Shown piece after piece: positions 1-8,845 of a DNA stretch of 64,000 nt. Origin of the DNA: Halobacterium sp. DL1 (lineage in GTDB: Archaea > Halobacteriota > Halobacteria > Halobacteriales > Halobacteriaceae); assembly GCA_000230955.3 (NCBI GenBank), contig CP007060.1, forward strand, positions 992,001 through 1,056,000, given 5' to 3'. Positions within the stretch are counted from its first letter, which is position 1; each line of letters begins with the position of its first letter. The position numbers were made by a program, and so were the translations under genes. A model generated the notes under the pieces. That model was not told the origin of the DNA. It did no database searches and saw nothing but the letters and a program-made list of their open reading frames with translations.

Positions 1-249
1 CAGCGACACCTTCCCGATGGGGGTCGGCTCGTCGCCGTCCTCGAGGCAGACGAGCAGACCGACGTTCAGCGGGTCGTCCTCGTGGCCCTCGATGCTGGAC
101 TCCGCCTCGGACTCGTTCTCCGGTCTGTTCAACCCCAGCGAGACCCCGACCTCCGGATGGTTGTGGCCGCGCTGGATGAACTCGGCGTCCGCGCGCTCGA
201 CCGGGCGGAGGGTCACCCGGTCGCCGCGCCGAAACACTGCACCTGGCAT
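1..249 (-). CDS. GNAT family N-acetyltransferase (partial, N-terminal part)
   Basis: The reverse strand opens with ATG at 249 and reads without a stop to the window edge, giving 83 residues of the N-terminus. The text contains RRGDRVTLRPVERADAEFIQ and later a KVSL strand, the usual opening of RimJ/RimL-type GNAT acetyltransferases (first beta strand, an alpha helix starting at the 'DAEFIQ' segment, then beta strands 2-4). These enzymes move an acetyl group from acetyl-CoA to an amine, often a protein N-terminus. The acetyl-CoA binding motif (R/Q-x2-G-x-G/A) lies outside the window, so activity and substrate cannot be judged. The family call is fairly firm; the specific role is unknown. Confidence 0.75.
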   Translation of the reverse strand, partial: MPGAVFRRGDRVTLRPVERADAEFIQRGHNHPEVGVSLGLNRPENESEAESSIEGHEDDPLNVGLLVCLEDGDEPTPIGKVSL

Positions 250-302
250 GTGTGCGGCATCTCAGCCCCGGCCTAAATCCGTTCCGAGAGAATGGTTCGC
301 AT

Positions 303-989
303 TCACTCGGGCGCCGCGGAGTCCGGCGTTATCCGACGTTCCTCGGGGGCCTCGCCGTCGGTCACTGCGACCGTTCCGTCGGTGCTCGCACTGGGCAACA
401 CGACAGACGCACCAGCGAGCAGCGGAGCGACGACGCCTGCGATTACGGTGCCTGGATGCGAGAGCGGCGCGCGCAGCGCCACGGCATCATCTTCGTCGAG
501 GTCCGCGGCCACGGACTCGGCTGCAGTTACCGCTTCGCCGTGAGTCACGCCCGGCAGCAGCTCTGTCTCGGCCGTCACGGATGGCTCCGGGAACGCCGGG
601 TTCTCGCTCCAGACGTCCCGCTCGAAGTACATCCACGACGGGTCTGCCGGCGGCGCGCCCCAGCCCACGCGTTGGCCACCTGGCGGGAGGTCGTACTCGC
701 CAAGCTGTCCGGTCGGACCGGCGAGCAGGCGCGCTACGACGACGAAGTCAGGGTCGAACGTAACCGTCGAGCCCAGCAGCGCAGCGCCCAGAAAACTGTG
801 CAGCGCAGCCGGTTCCGGGACGTCGAGCACGGCGACCCCCGCGTCCTCCCGGACGCCGCGGTGTCGAAGCGCGTTCCCCGTCTTGTACACCCGCGAGCGC
901 GTTTCCCGGGCGCTGTGGACGCGCTCCGCCTGAATCGCCGGTCGGCCGGGGTCGTCCAGCGCCGCCACGACGTCGGCGAGCGTCTCCAT
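303..989 (-). CDS. Reduced AMP-ligase/acyl-CoA synthetase-like protein
   Basis: A 228-residue protein starting at ATG 989; a TTG two codons upstream is possible but less likely. Its first 75 residues (VHSARETRSRVYKTGNALRH, then 'GVAVLDVPEPAALHSFLGAA') look like the N-terminal Rossmann-like segment of AMP-dependent acyl-CoA synthetases. The C-terminal part (SHPGTVIAGVVAPLLAGASV) resembles the segment where those enzymes bind the acyl substrate. The adenylate-binding P-loop (S/T-x-G-T-T-G-x-P-K) and the C-terminal lid domain are absent, so it is unlikely to ligate anything by itself. It could be a remnant or a regulatory paralog. It diverges from nothing obvious and stands alone between the acetyltransferase and dnaJ. 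Confidence 0.6.
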   Translation of the reverse strand: METLADVVAALDDPGRPAIQAERVHSARETRSRVYKTGNALRHRGVREDAGVAVLDVPEPAALHSFLGAALLGSTVTFDPDFVVVARLLAGPTGQLGEYDLPPGGQRVGWGAPPADPSWMYFERDVWSENPAFPEPSVTAETELLPGVTHGEAVTAAESVAADLDEDDAVALRAPLSHPGTVIAGVVAPLLAGASVVLPSASTDGTVAVTDGEAPEERRITPDSAAPE

Positions 990-1360
990 GCTCAACTATC
1001 GGTGCGTCGCCGGCAAACGCCTTCCGGGTCGGGGCTGACAGACGGCACTTCCGTTCGCGGGGCGGCGTGCCGTGCTCCGTGGTCGGCGCTCGCGGTTTGC
1101 CGCTCGTCGAGTGCGCCTGACGCCCCGCGGCAGTTCTCAGTTCACGGCCGGCGATGGTCCCGCTCTGGTACTTCAACCTACGCAAGGAATCGGACAGCGT
1201 CCCCGAGCGAGCGGTTCGAAGAACCCGAGTGAAGTGGTTCACTCCGCGAACGAAGTGAGCGGAGGCCGACGAGCCCCCGAAGGGGGGTGAGGAGTGCTTT
1301 TTCCGCAAGTTTTTGCCAGCGAGGCGCAGCGGAGCCGCGCCGAGCGCAGCAAAAAGTGCT
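990..1360. other. Intergenic region rich in inverted repeats and T-tracts
   Basis: No convincing gene was found in these 371 bases. It holds AGTGAA (1228-1233) paired with TTCACT (1238-1243), and CTCCGC (1242-1247) paired with GCGGAG (1259-1264). T5 runs lie at 1298-1302 and 1310-1314. On the other strand a T5 run (1351-1355 as A5) follows the dnaJ stop directly and probably terminates dnaJ. Archaeal terminators are T-tracts with or without hairpins, so the region probably terminates transcription in both directions. Confidence 0.45.
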
Positions 1361-2503
1361 TCAGAAGGAGCTTTTCAGCTTCTCGAAGAACCCCTGGTCG
1401 ACGTCGATTTCCTCGCCGCCGGCTTCCGCGAACGCTTCGAGGGCCTCGCGTTGCTCCTCGTTGAGCGAGTCGGGCGTGACGACCTGGACGGTGACGTAGA
1501 GGTTCCCGTGGCCGCGACGGCGGAGACGGGGCATCCCCTTCCCTTTGAGGCGGAACGTCTCGCCGCTCTGCGTGCCGGCTTCGAGGTCGAAGGAGGCGGC
1601 GCCGTCGAGCGTCGGCACCTCGATGTCGTCGCCGAAGACGGCCTGCGGGAAGGAGACGGCGTGGCGGTGGTGGAGGTCGTCGCCCTCGCGCTCGAAGTCC
1701 GGATGCTCTTCGACCTCGACCTCGACGAGGAGGTCGCCGTTCGGGGCGCCCTTGTCGCCGGGCGCGCCCTCGCGTTCCATGCGGAGGGTCTGCCCGGAGC
1801 GGATGCCAGCGGGAACGTCGACGGTGAGTGTGGCTTCTTTGCGGACCTGGCCCTGACCACTGCAGGTCGAACACGTCTCGGAGTGGAGTTCGCCGTCGCC
1901 GCCGCAGCGCGAACACTCCTGGGTCTGCTGGACGCGGCCGAGCGGGGTCTGGCGGACCTGCGTCACCTGCCCGTGGCCGTCGCACTGCGGGCAGGTTCGG
2001 ACGTCGGCGTCCTCGGGGTAGCCGGCGCCGTCGCAGTCCGGGCAGCGTTCGGGCCGCCGGACGGTCACCTGCTTCTCGACGCCCTCGTAGGCCTCCTCCA
2101 GGTCGATACCGAGGCGCGTGCGGAGGTCGCGGCCCTGCTGGGGGCGCTGCTGGCCGCGGCCGCCCCCGCCGCCGAAGAACTGCTCGAAGATGTCGCCCAT
2201 GCCGCCAGCGCCCCCGGCGCCGCCGAACGGGTTGCCCTGGCCGGCGCCCGCACCACCACCGGCGCCGCCGCGCTTCTCGGCCTCCTCGTACCGATCGTGG
2301 CCGAGTTGGTCGTACTGCTGGCGCTTCTCCTCGTCGGTCAGCACGTCCTTTGCTTTCTGTATCTTCCGGAACTTCTCCTCGGCGTCCGGGTCGTCGTTCA
2401 CGTCTGGGTGGTACTCCGACACCTTCTCGCGGTAGGCCTGCTGTATGTCCTCGTCGCTGGCGTCCCGACCCACGCCGAGCACCTCGTAGAAGTCCTCGCT
2501 CAT
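1361..2503 (-). CDS. dnaJ: Molecular chaperone DnaJ (Hsp40)
   Basis: DnaJ delivers unfolded clients to DnaK and stimulates its ATPase. The 380-residue protein has all class I parts in order. The J domain (about 1-70) carries the YHPDVN loop with the HPD tripeptide. It is followed by a Gly/Phe-rich linker with GGAGGGAGAGQG and FGGAGG runs. The zinc domain has four CxxCxGxG repeats (CPDCDGAG, CPQCDGHG, CSRCGGDG, CSTCSGQG, about 145-215), and two C-terminal client-binding beta domains end the protein. ATG at 2503 is chosen because MSEDFYEVLG is the normal DnaJ N-terminus; a ten-codon upstream extension exists but is not J-domain sequence. dnaK and grpE lie further downstream in the window, on the same strand, separated from dnaJ by a gene on the opposite strand. 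Confidence 0.96.
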   Translation of the reverse strand: MSEDFYEVLGVGRDASDEDIQQAYREKVSEYHPDVNDDPDAEEKFRKIQKAKDVLTDEEKRQQYDQLGHDRYEEAEKRGGAGGGAGAGQGNPFGGAGGAGGMGDIFEQFFGGGGGRGQQRPQQGRDLRTRLGIDLEEAYEGVEKQVTVRRPERCPDCDGAGYPEDADVRTCPQCDGHGQVTQVRQTPLGRVQQTQECSRCGGDGELHSETCSTCSGQGQVRKEATLTVDVPAGIRSGQTLRMEREGAPGDKGAPNGDLLVEVEVEEHPDFEREGDDLHHRHAVSFPQAVFGDDIEVPTLDGAASFDLEAGTQSGETFRLKGKGMPRLRRRGHGNLYVTVQVVTPDSLNEEQREALEAFAEAGGEEIDVDQGFFEKLKSSF

Positions 2504-2627
2504 TCGTTGTACGCTCCTACTGGGCTGAGACACTTGAAAAGAACGGGTTGCGGAGCGGACGTTCCAGCGGGCGTACTGAACCTCGTTTCAGGGAACCTCC
2601 AAGTGCGTGTGCCACCTCTTCACGCAC

Positions 2628-4388
2628 ATGGCCGCAGAACCCGACGACATGCGCCCCGTCGCGTCGCGAGCCGAACTCGACGAAGAGGGACGGATGGTCG
2701 TCACCGAGGACGGGCAGGCCATCGCGCTCTTCTCCCACGAGGGCGAGGTGTACGCCGTCGACAACCGCTGTCCGCACATGGGGTTCCCGCTCACGCGCGG
2801 GACCCTCGACGACGGCGTGCTGACTTGCCACTGGCACCACGCCCGCTTCGAACTCGAGGAGGGCGACACCTTCGACCCGTGGGCGGACGACGTGCAGACC
2901 TTCCCCGTCGAAATCCGGGACGGCGAGGTGTACCTCGACCCCGACCCCCCACGAACCGTCCCCCCGAACGTCCACTGGCGGAACCGACTCGCCGATGGCC
3001 TCCACGAGAACCTCTCGCTCGTGATGGCGAAGGCCGTCGTCGGCCTCGACGACGAGGACGAGGGGTTCCACACGCCAATCGAGACGGCCGTCGACTTCGG
3101 GACGAAGTACCGGGTGGCGGGCTGGGGGCGCGGACTCACCACGCTGGGCTGCACCGCGAACCTCTACTCGCAGGTCGGCGGCCGCGACAAGCGCCGCGCC
3201 ATGTTCACCGGCGTCCGCGAGGTGGCCGACGACTGCGCGGGCGAACCCCCGCGGTTCCAGCAGTACGCCTTCGAGAACCGGGACCTCTCGAAGGACCGCC
3301 TCGAATCCTGGTTCCGGGAGAGCGTCGAGGTCCGGGACGACGACGGCGCCGAACGCTGCCTGCTCACGGCTGTCGCCTGTCTCGACCCCGAGGACGTCGC
3401 CGACATCGTGTTCACCGCGGCGACCGACTCCCTATACCTGAACGGTGGGCACACGGTCGACTTCCTGAACAAGGCGTTCACGACGCTGGACCACGTCGGG
3501 TGGCACGGCGACGGGGAGGACCCGAACGCGGCGAAAGTCCTCGCTTCCACGGTCGACCAACTGACCGACGCCACCCGTTCGGAGGAGCTGTCGTCGTGGC
3601 GCACCCCTGTCGACGTCGCCGAACTGGTGTTCGCCGTCCACGAGCGCCTTCCCGACCTCGTCGCGGCGGGCGATGGGAAGGAGTGGGACGAACCGGTGGC
3701 GTTCGTCGAGGAACTGCTCGTCGACGACCCGGAGCACGTCGTCGACGCGCTCACCGGGGCCATCCGTGAGGGCGCGACACAGACGGAGCTCGCGGACGCC
3801 GTCGCGCGCGCCGCGACCCGCCGTGTCGCCTGGTTCGCCACCAACAACGAGTTCTCGGACTGGAACACGGTCCACCACACGTTCTCGTACGCGAACGCCG
3901 TCTTCGAGGCGACCCAGCGCACCGACGCGACGGCGCTCTACCGCGGCTGCTTCGACGCCGCCATCTCCATCTATCTCGACCGCTTCCTCAACAGTCCGCG
4001 CGCGCCGCTCCCGACGCCCGACGACTCTGACCGCGACCCCGCCGACGTCCGCGAGGACCTCCTCGCGTGCTTCGACGAACAGGGACAGGTGAACAGTGCG
4101 GCGACACTCGTTTCCGAGCACTTCGACGCCGGCGGCGACGTGGATGACCTGAAGCGCGCGCTGGGACGTGGGCTCCTCCGGGAGGACGCCGGCTTCCACA
4201 CCATCCAGAACGTCGAGGGGCACTTCGCGCGCCACGACGCCGTCGACGACGCGTGGGAGAAGCGACTCGCGCTGATGGCCGCCGCCCGCTACATGGCCGC
4301 GCACTTCCCGACGCGCCGCTCGAACGAGCAGACGTTCTCCATCGCTACGCGGCTCCACCGCGGCGAGAAGCTCCACGAGGCGGAGTGA
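2628..4388 (+). CDS. Rieske [2Fe-2S] domain fused to a large helical C-terminal domain
   Basis: A 586-residue protein. Residues 1-105 are a Rieske domain: the two metal loops are CPHMGFPL (about 48) and CHWHHARF (about 67), giving the Cys-His/Cys-His ligand set. It is of the ferredoxin/NirD-like kind that passes electrons to a partner domain. The remaining 480 residues are predicted helical, not a Rieske-oxygenase catalytic domain that I recognise. They contain several His-rich patches: HHTFSYANAVFEATQ (about 415), FHTIQNVEGHF (about 523) and RYMAAHFPTRRS (about 555). These could bind a metal or cofactor, and the His pattern is loosely like questin-oxidase-type helical oxygenases, which is only a guess. 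ATG 2628 gives a clean Rieske start. There is no signal peptide or membrane segment, so it is probably cytoplasmic. It sits alone between dnaJ and dnaK on the opposite strand. Confidence 0.8.
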   Translation: MAAEPDDMRPVASRAELDEEGRMVVTEDGQAIALFSHEGEVYAVDNRCPHMGFPLTRGTLDDGVLTCHWHHARFELEEGDTFDPWADDVQTFPVEIRDGEVYLDPDPPRTVPPNVHWRNRLADGLHENLSLVMAKAVVGLDDEDEGFHTPIETAVDFGTKYRVAGWGRGLTTLGCTANLYSQVGGRDKRRAMFTGVREVADDCAGEPPRFQQYAFENRDLSKDRLESWFRESVEVRDDDGAERCLLTAVACLDPEDVADIVFTAATDSLYLNGGHTVDFLNKAFTTLDHVGWHGDGEDPNAAKVLASTVDQLTDATRSEELSSWRTPVDVAELVFAVHERLPDLVAAGDGKEWDEPVAFVEELLVDDPEHVVDALTGAIREGATQTELADAVARAATRRVAWFATNNEFSDWNTVHHTFSYANAVFEATQRTDATALYRGCFDAAISIYLDRFLNSPRAPLPTPDDSDRDPADVREDLLACFDEQGQVNSAATLVSEHFDAGGDVDDLKRALGRGLLREDAGFHTIQNVEGHFARHDAVDDAWEKRLALMAAARYMAAHFPTRRSNEQTFSIATRLHRGEKLHEAE

Positions 4389-4468
4389 ACGGAAGAGAGA
4401 CGTGGCCGCGAGAATAGCGTGAGAGCGTCACTTGGCCGACTGCTCCGTTACTGCTCGTCATCGTCTAA

Positions 4469-4500
4469 TTCAGAAACCTCGATTCCGCTCGGTTTCTGAA
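4469..4500. terminator. 10-bp perfect hairpin between convergent genes
   Basis: TTCAGAAACC (4469-4478) pairs perfectly with GGTTTCTGAA (4491-4500) across a 12-base loop. It lies between the 3' ends of the Rieske gene and dnaK, which converge here, so it is a natural candidate for a bidirectional 3'-end or terminator structure. There is no long T-tract, so intrinsic termination is inferred from position only. The rest of 4389-4552 holds weaker GC-rich repeats and no gene. Confidence 0.45.
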
Positions 4501-4552
4501 ACTACGGAAGACTCGCTACGCTCGCTTTCCGAGCCGACGACTCGTCAGACGC

Positions 4553-6436
4553 TTACGCGTCTTCCTCGTCGTCGACGTCCTCGAAGTCGGCGTCGACGAA
4601 GTCCTCGGGGTCGGCGCCCTCGCCGGGGCCGCCGCCCATGCCGCCCGCGCCGGCCGCGCCCGCACCGCCGGCGCCCGCTGCGCCGGCCTGGGCCTCCTGC
4701 TGGTAGGCCTGCTTGCCGATCTCCTGGAGCGACTTGCTGAGGCTCTCGGTCGCGGCCTCCAGCTCTTCGGCGTCGGCGTCCTCGTCGTCGAGGACCTCCT
4801 CGACGCTCTCGATCTCCTCGCGGACGTCGGACTCGAGGTCGTCGTCGACCATCTCCTCGTTCTCCTCGAGGAGGTTCTCGGCGCGCTGGACCGCGCTCTC
4901 GGCCTCGTTGCGGGCTTCGATACGCTCGCGGCGCTGCTCGTCCTCCTCGGCGTGCTCCTCGGCCTCCTCCTGCATCTGGTCGATCTGGTCGTCGGAGAGG
5001 CCGGCGCCGCCCTCGATGGTGATGGATTCGGCGTTGCCCGAGCCCTTGTCCTCGGCCTCGACGTTGACGATGCCGTCGGCGTCGATCTCGAAGGAGACCT
5101 CGATCTCGGGGACGCCCGCGGGGGACGGCGGGATGCCTGAGAGGTGGAAGTCACCGAGGAACTCGTTCTCGTCGGCGATCTCGCGCTCGCCCTGGAAGAC
5201 GCGGATCTGGACGTTCGTCTGGTTGTCCGCGGCGGTCGTGAACACCTTCGAGGCGGTCGTCGGGATGGCGGTGTTCTTCTCGATGAGGCGCTCGAAGAGG
5301 CCGCCCTTCACTTCGATACCGAGGCTGAGCGGCGTGACGTCGACGAGCACGATGTCGTCGACCTCGCCGGAGAGCACGCCGCCCTGGACCGCCGCGCCGA
5401 GCGCGACGGCCTCGTCGGGGTTGACGTTCTTCTTCGGTTCCTGGCCGACGAGTTCGGTGACCTTCTCCTGGACCTGGGGCATCCGCGTGGAGCCGCCGAC
5501 GAGGATGACCTCGTCGATGTCGCCCTTCGAGAAGCCGGAGTCTTCGAGGGCCTGCTCCGTCGGGCCGACGGTGCGCTCGATGAGGTCCTCGGTGAGGTTC
5601 TCGAACGTGGCGCGCGTGAGGTCCTGCTCGAGGTGGACCGGGCCGGAGTCCGTCGCCGTGACGAACGGGAGGTTGATGGTCGTCTCCTTGCGTGATGAGA
5701 GTTCGATCTTCGCCTCTTCCGCGGCGTCTTTCAGGCGCTGGAGGGCCTGGCGGTCCTCGCGGAGGTCGATGCCGTGGTTGTTCTCGAACTCCTCGGCGAG
5801 GTGGTCGATGATGGCCTCGTCCCAGTCGTCGCCGCCGAGGTCGTTGTCGCCGTTCGTGGCGACGACCTCGTAGACGCCCCCGCCCAGGTCGAGGATGGAG
5901 ACGTCGAACGTACCGCCCCCGAGGTCGTAGACGAGGACGGTCTGGTCGGACTCGTCGTCGAGGCCGTACGCCATCGACGCGGCGGTCGGCTCGTTGATGA
6001 TGCGCTCGACCTCGAAGCCGGCGATCTCGCCGGCGTCCTTCGTGGCCTGACGCTGTCGGTCGTTGAAGTACGCAGGAACGGTAATGACGGCCTTCTCGAC
6101 GTCGTGGCCGAGATACTCCTCGGCGTCACGCTTGATCTTCTGGAGGATCATCGCCGAGAGCTGCTCGGGCGTGTACTCCTCGCCGTCGAGTTCGACCGTG
6201 TAGTTCTCCTCGCCCATGTGCCGCTTGATGGACGCGATGGTCTCGTCGGGGTTCTGGACCGCCTGGTTCTTCGCGGGTTTGCCGATGAGGCGCTCGCCGT
6301 CGTCGAACGCGACGACCGACGGTGTCGTTCGGTCTCCCTCTCCGTTGACGATGATCTCGGGGTCGCCGCCCTCCATCACCGCGAACGCGCTGTTCGTGGT
6401 GCCAAGGTCGATGCCCAGAATCTTCTCGCTTGCCAT
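4553..6436 (-). CDS. dnaK: Molecular chaperone DnaK (Hsp70)
   Basis: The ATP-dependent Hsp70 chaperone of the cytoplasm, 627 residues, about the normal family length. The nucleotide-binding domain starts with [11 protein letters not shown] (phosphate 1 loop) and has [13 protein letters not shown] (phosphate 2) and [15 protein letters not shown] (adenosine site). The substrate domain follows the [14 protein letters not shown] linker region. The C-terminal lid ends in a Gly/Ala/Met-rich tail ([16 protein letters not shown]) and an acidic end. ATG 6436 gives the standard N-terminus. A TATA-like box 28-34 bases upstream fits a nearly leaderless transcript. grpE lies upstream on the same strand, 170 bases away, with its own likely promoter. 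Confidence 0.98.
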   Translation of the reverse strand: MASEKILGIDLGTTNSAFAVMEGGDPEIIVNGEGDRTTPSVVAFDDGERLIGKPAKNQAVQNPDETIASIKRHMGEENYTVELDGEEYTPEQLSAMILQKIKRDAEEYLGHDVEKAVITVPAYFNDRQRQATKDAGEIAGFEVERIINEPTAASMAYGLDDESDQTVLVYDLGGGTFDVSILDLGGGVYEVVATNGDNDLGGDDWDEAIIDHLAEEFENNHGIDLREDRQALQRLKDAAEEAKIELSSRKETTINLPFVTATDSGPVHLEQDLTRATFENLTEDLIERTVGPTEQALEDSGFSKGDIDEVILVGGSTRMPQVQEKVTELVGQEPKKNVNPDEAVALGAAVQGGVLSGEVDDIVLVDVTPLSLGIEVKGGLFERLIEKNTAIPTTASKVFTTAADNQTNVQIRVFQGEREIADENEFLGDFHLSGIPPSPAGVPEIEVSFEIDADGIVNVEAEDKGSGNAESITIEGGAGLSDDQIDQMQEEAEEHAEEDEQRRERIEARNEAESAVQRAENLLEENEEMVDDDLESDVREEIESVEEVLDDEDADAEELEAATESLSKSLQEIGKQAYQQEAQAGAAGAGGAGAAGAGGMGGGPGEGADPEDFVDADFEDVDDEEDA

Positions 6437-6463
6437 GTTACCCGGATGTAAGCCGCGTTTTCC

Positions 6464-6470
6464 CTTTAAA
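6464..6470 (-). promoter_or_regulatory. TATA-like box of dnaK
   Basis: On the reverse strand the sequence TTTAAAG lies about 28-34 bases before the dnaK ATG, the usual spacing for a haloarchaeal promoter with a very short leader. It stands out as AT-rich in GC-rich surroundings. No experimental start site is known here. Confidence 0.5.
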
Positions 6471-6606
6471 CCTTGCTAGTGATACCGACTACCACGACTG
6501 CGCTACGCGCCTTCATCGTGCGGTTTCCGGGATATCTCGCCGACCTAGCCGGCGGATTTATGATGAACCAGTGGGCCATCGCACCGCCGTCCTGCGGTCG
6601 CCGCTA

Positions 6607-7200
6607 CTACTTGCCGCTACTCCCGTCGCTCACCGTGACCTGCGCCGTTCGGAGCACCTTCCCGCCCATCTCGTAGCCCGACCGGTAGAGCTCTGCGACT
6701 GTTCCCTCGGGTTCGTCGGAATCGACCCGCATCATCACCTCGTGGCGCTGCGCGTCCACGTCCGCACCCGGGTCCGGCGCTATCTCCTCGACGCCCTCCG
6801 AGTCGAGCACGCGGTCGAACTCGTTGCGCGTCAGTTCGACGCCCTCGCGGAGTCCGTCCGCGTCGCCGCTGTCCTCGTCGAGCGCCCGGTCGAGGTTGTC
6901 CCGCACGTCGAGCATGCGCTCGACGAGGTCCTCGGTGGCGCGCTCGCGAATCTCGTCCTGCCGGCGCTTCGCGCGCTGCTTGTAGTTCTGGAAGTCCGCC
7001 TGCTTGCTCTGGAGGCGCTCGGTAAGGTCCTCGACCTCCGCCTCGGCGTCCGCCAGCTCGCCCTCCAGTTGGGCCACCTCGTCGCCGAGGTCCGCGTCGT
7101 GCTCGCGGACGCGGGCTGCCAGCGTCTCCGACTCCGCTCCCCGGTCCACGTCCTCGTCGGCGTCCGCCTCCCCGGCGGCCTGCTCCGCGTCGTTGCTCAT
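6607..7200 (-). CDS. grpE: Nucleotide exchange factor GrpE
   Basis: GrpE releases ADP from DnaK and so resets the chaperone cycle. The 197-residue protein has an acidic tail, then a long coiled coil (about 35-95, Leu/Glu heptads ending in QSKQADFQNYKQRAKRRQDE). A four-helix dimer segment follows (RMLDVRDNLDRAL, EGVELTRNEFDRVL), then the beta domain (RHEVMMRV, GTVAELYRSGYEMGGKVLR). The FxNYKxR motif and the GYxxxxxxLRxAxVxV ending are family hallmarks. Start at ATG 7200. It lies upstream of dnaK on the same strand, though the 170-base gap suggests separate promoters. Confidence 0.96.
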   Translation of the reverse strand: MSNDAEQAAGEADADEDVDRGAESETLAARVREHDADLGDEVAQLEGELADAEAEVEDLTERLQSKQADFQNYKQRAKRRQDEIRERATEDLVERMLDVRDNLDRALDEDSGDADGLREGVELTRNEFDRVLDSEGVEEIAPDPGADVDAQRHEVMMRVDSDEPEGTVAELYRSGYEMGGKVLRTAQVTVSDGSSGK

Positions 7201-7289
7201 ACTGGGGGAAACGGGCGCGCGGATTTACGGATTTCGGGACGCGCGCGACGGCCAGAACAACTATCGGTCGGAACTGCGTCCGTGGCCGC

Positions 7290-7466
7290 GTGGCAGACGA
7301 ATTCGAACTCAAGCAGACCGGCGTCGTCTCCGGCCTCGTCATCGGGCTGGGCGTCGCCGCCGCCATGTTCGTCGCCGCGGACAGCGTCGCGCTCGCACTC
7401 GCCGTCGGTCTCGGCATGGGTGCGGTGTTCGCCGTCGCGCTGAGTTCCGGCCAGTCCGACGACTAA
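7290..7466 (+). CDS. Small two-helix membrane protein
   Basis: A 58-residue ORF from GTG 7290 to TAA 7466. After a short acidic start (MADEFELKQTG) it has two hydrophobic stretches, roughly residues 12-30 and 32-52 (small residues: Gly, Ala, Val), then a polar tail SGQSDD. The GC-ending codons and the position, divergent from grpE and 26 bases ahead of xpb, support a real gene. No function can be assigned; small proteins of this kind are common and uncharacterised in haloarchaea. Confidence 0.6.
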   Translation: MADEFELKQTGVVSGLVIGLGVAAAMFVAADSVALALAVGLGMGAVFAVALSSGQSDD

Positions 7467-7492
7467 TTACGCCCCGTTACGTACGGTCGGCC

Positions 7493-8845
7493 GTGACGGT
7501 CCGTCTCGCGTTCGAGGACGGGACGCTCCGCGTCGAGAGCGACGGCCAAGACTTCCCGGACCTCGAAGCCCTCCCAGGGGTCGAGTACGACGAGCGCACG
7601 GAGACCGGTCGCGCACCAGCCCACCGCTACGCCGACGTCGTCGACTACCTCGACCACCGGGACATCCCCTTCGAGGACGACGCGCTCGCCGCGGACCCGC
7701 TCGACGTCGCGTCGGCCTACGAACTCCGGGACTACCAGCGCGACGCGCTCGACGCCTGGGAGGCAAACGACCGCCGGGGCGTGCTCGAACTCCCCACCGG
7801 TTCCGGGAAGACGGTTATCGGGCTGAAGGCCATCGAAGCCGTGGGACAGAGCGCGCTCGTCGTCGTCCCGACCATCGACCTGCTCGTCCAGTGGAAGCGC
7901 GAACTCGCCCGGGAGTTCGACTGCGACATCGGCCAGTTGGGCGGCGGCGAGCAGACTGTGGGCCCGGTGACGGTCGCGACGTACGACTCCGCGTACCTCC
8001 GCGCGGACGACCTGGGTGACCGGTTCGCGCTCGTCGTCTTCGACGAGGTCCACCACCTCGGCGGCGAGGGGTTCCGCGACATCGCCCGGATGCTGGTCGC
8101 GCCCGCCCGGATGGGCCTCACCGCGACGTTCGAGCGCCCGGACAACGCCCACGTCGTCATCGCGGACCTCGTCGGCGACGCCGTCTACCGCATCTCCGCG
8201 GACGACCTGGCAGGCGAGCACCTCGCGGCGTACGACGTCAAGCGCATCGAGGTGCCGCTCACCGACGCGGAGCGCGAGCGCTACGAGGACGCCCAGGGCA
8301 CGTTCACGAACTACCTCCAGCAGTCGAGCGTGCAGTTGCGCTCGGGCAGCGACTACCAGGAACTCGTCAAGCGCTCGGGCACCGACCCCCGGGCGCGGGA
8401 GGCGCTACTCGCCAAGCAGCGCGCCCGCCGCATCGTCCGGGAGAGCGACGCCAAGGTCGCGGAACTGCAGAAGATTCTCGACCGCCACCGTCGGGACAGG
8501 GTCATCGTGTTCACGGCGTCGACAGACCTCGTCTACCGTCTCTCCGAGCGGTTCCTGCTGCCGGCAGTCACCCACGAGACGGGCGCCCCCGAACGCCGTG
8601 AGATTCTCGAGAAGTTCCGGGACGGGACGTACTCGCGGGTCGTGACCGCGAACGTCCTCGACGAGGGCGTCGACGTGCCGGACGCGAACGTCGCGGTGGT
8701 GTTCGCGGGCAGCGGGAGCGAGCGGGAGTTCACGCAGCGACTCGGGCGCGTGCTGCGGCCGAAAGACGACGGTGGCCGGGCACTGTTGTACGAACTGGTG
8801 AGCGCGGACACCGCAGAAGAGCGCGTCGCCGACCGCCGTCGTTAG
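7493..8845 (+). CDS. xpb: XPB/Rad25-type DNA repair helicase
   Basis: Superfamily 2 ATP-dependent DNA helicase related to eukaryotic XPB; in archaea it works with the nuclease Bax1. The 450-residue protein shows motif I ELPTGSGKTVIGLKA (about 100), motif Ia VVVPTIDLLVQW, motif II DEVHH (an unusual DEVH box typical of XPB), motif III GLTATFERPD, motif V DEGVDVP and motif VI QRLGRVLRPKD (about 420). The Damage-recognition-like N-terminal domain covers about 1-90. The GTG at 7493 begins VTVRLAFEDGTL, a good N-terminus; anything further upstream is out of the coding pattern. Bax1 lies downstream at 9260, separated by a gene on the opposite strand. Confidence 0.92.
   Translation: MTVRLAFEDGTLRVESDGQDFPDLEALPGVEYDERTETGRAPAHRYADVVDYLDHRDIPFEDDALAADPLDVASAYELRDYQRDALDAWEANDRRGVLELPTGSGKTVIGLKAIEAVGQSALVVVPTIDLLVQWKRELAREFDCDIGQLGGGEQTVGPVTVATYDSAYLRADDLGDRFALVVFDEVHHLGGEGFRDIARMLVAPARMGLTATFERPDNAHVVIADLVGDAVYRISADDLAGEHLAAYDVKRIEVPLTDAERERYEDAQGTFTNYLQQSSVQLRSGSDYQELVKRSGTDPRAREALLAKQRARRIVRESDAKVAELQKILDRHRRDRVIVFTASTDLVYRLSERFLLPAVTHETGAPERREILEKFRDGTYSRVVTANVLDEGVDVPDANVAVVFAGSGSEREFTQRLGRVLRPKDDGGRALLYELVSADTAEERVADRRR

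Noticed and set aside
1190-1360. Possible CRISPR or regular repeat array
   Set aside because: The repeats are imperfect hairpins of different sequence, not evenly spaced identical repeats.
1313-3769. Long plus-strand ORF of 818 codons
   Set aside because: It is the opposite strand of dnaJ and another frame of the Rieske gene; composition (Arg/Gly/Ala runs) is the GC-shadow pattern, not protein.
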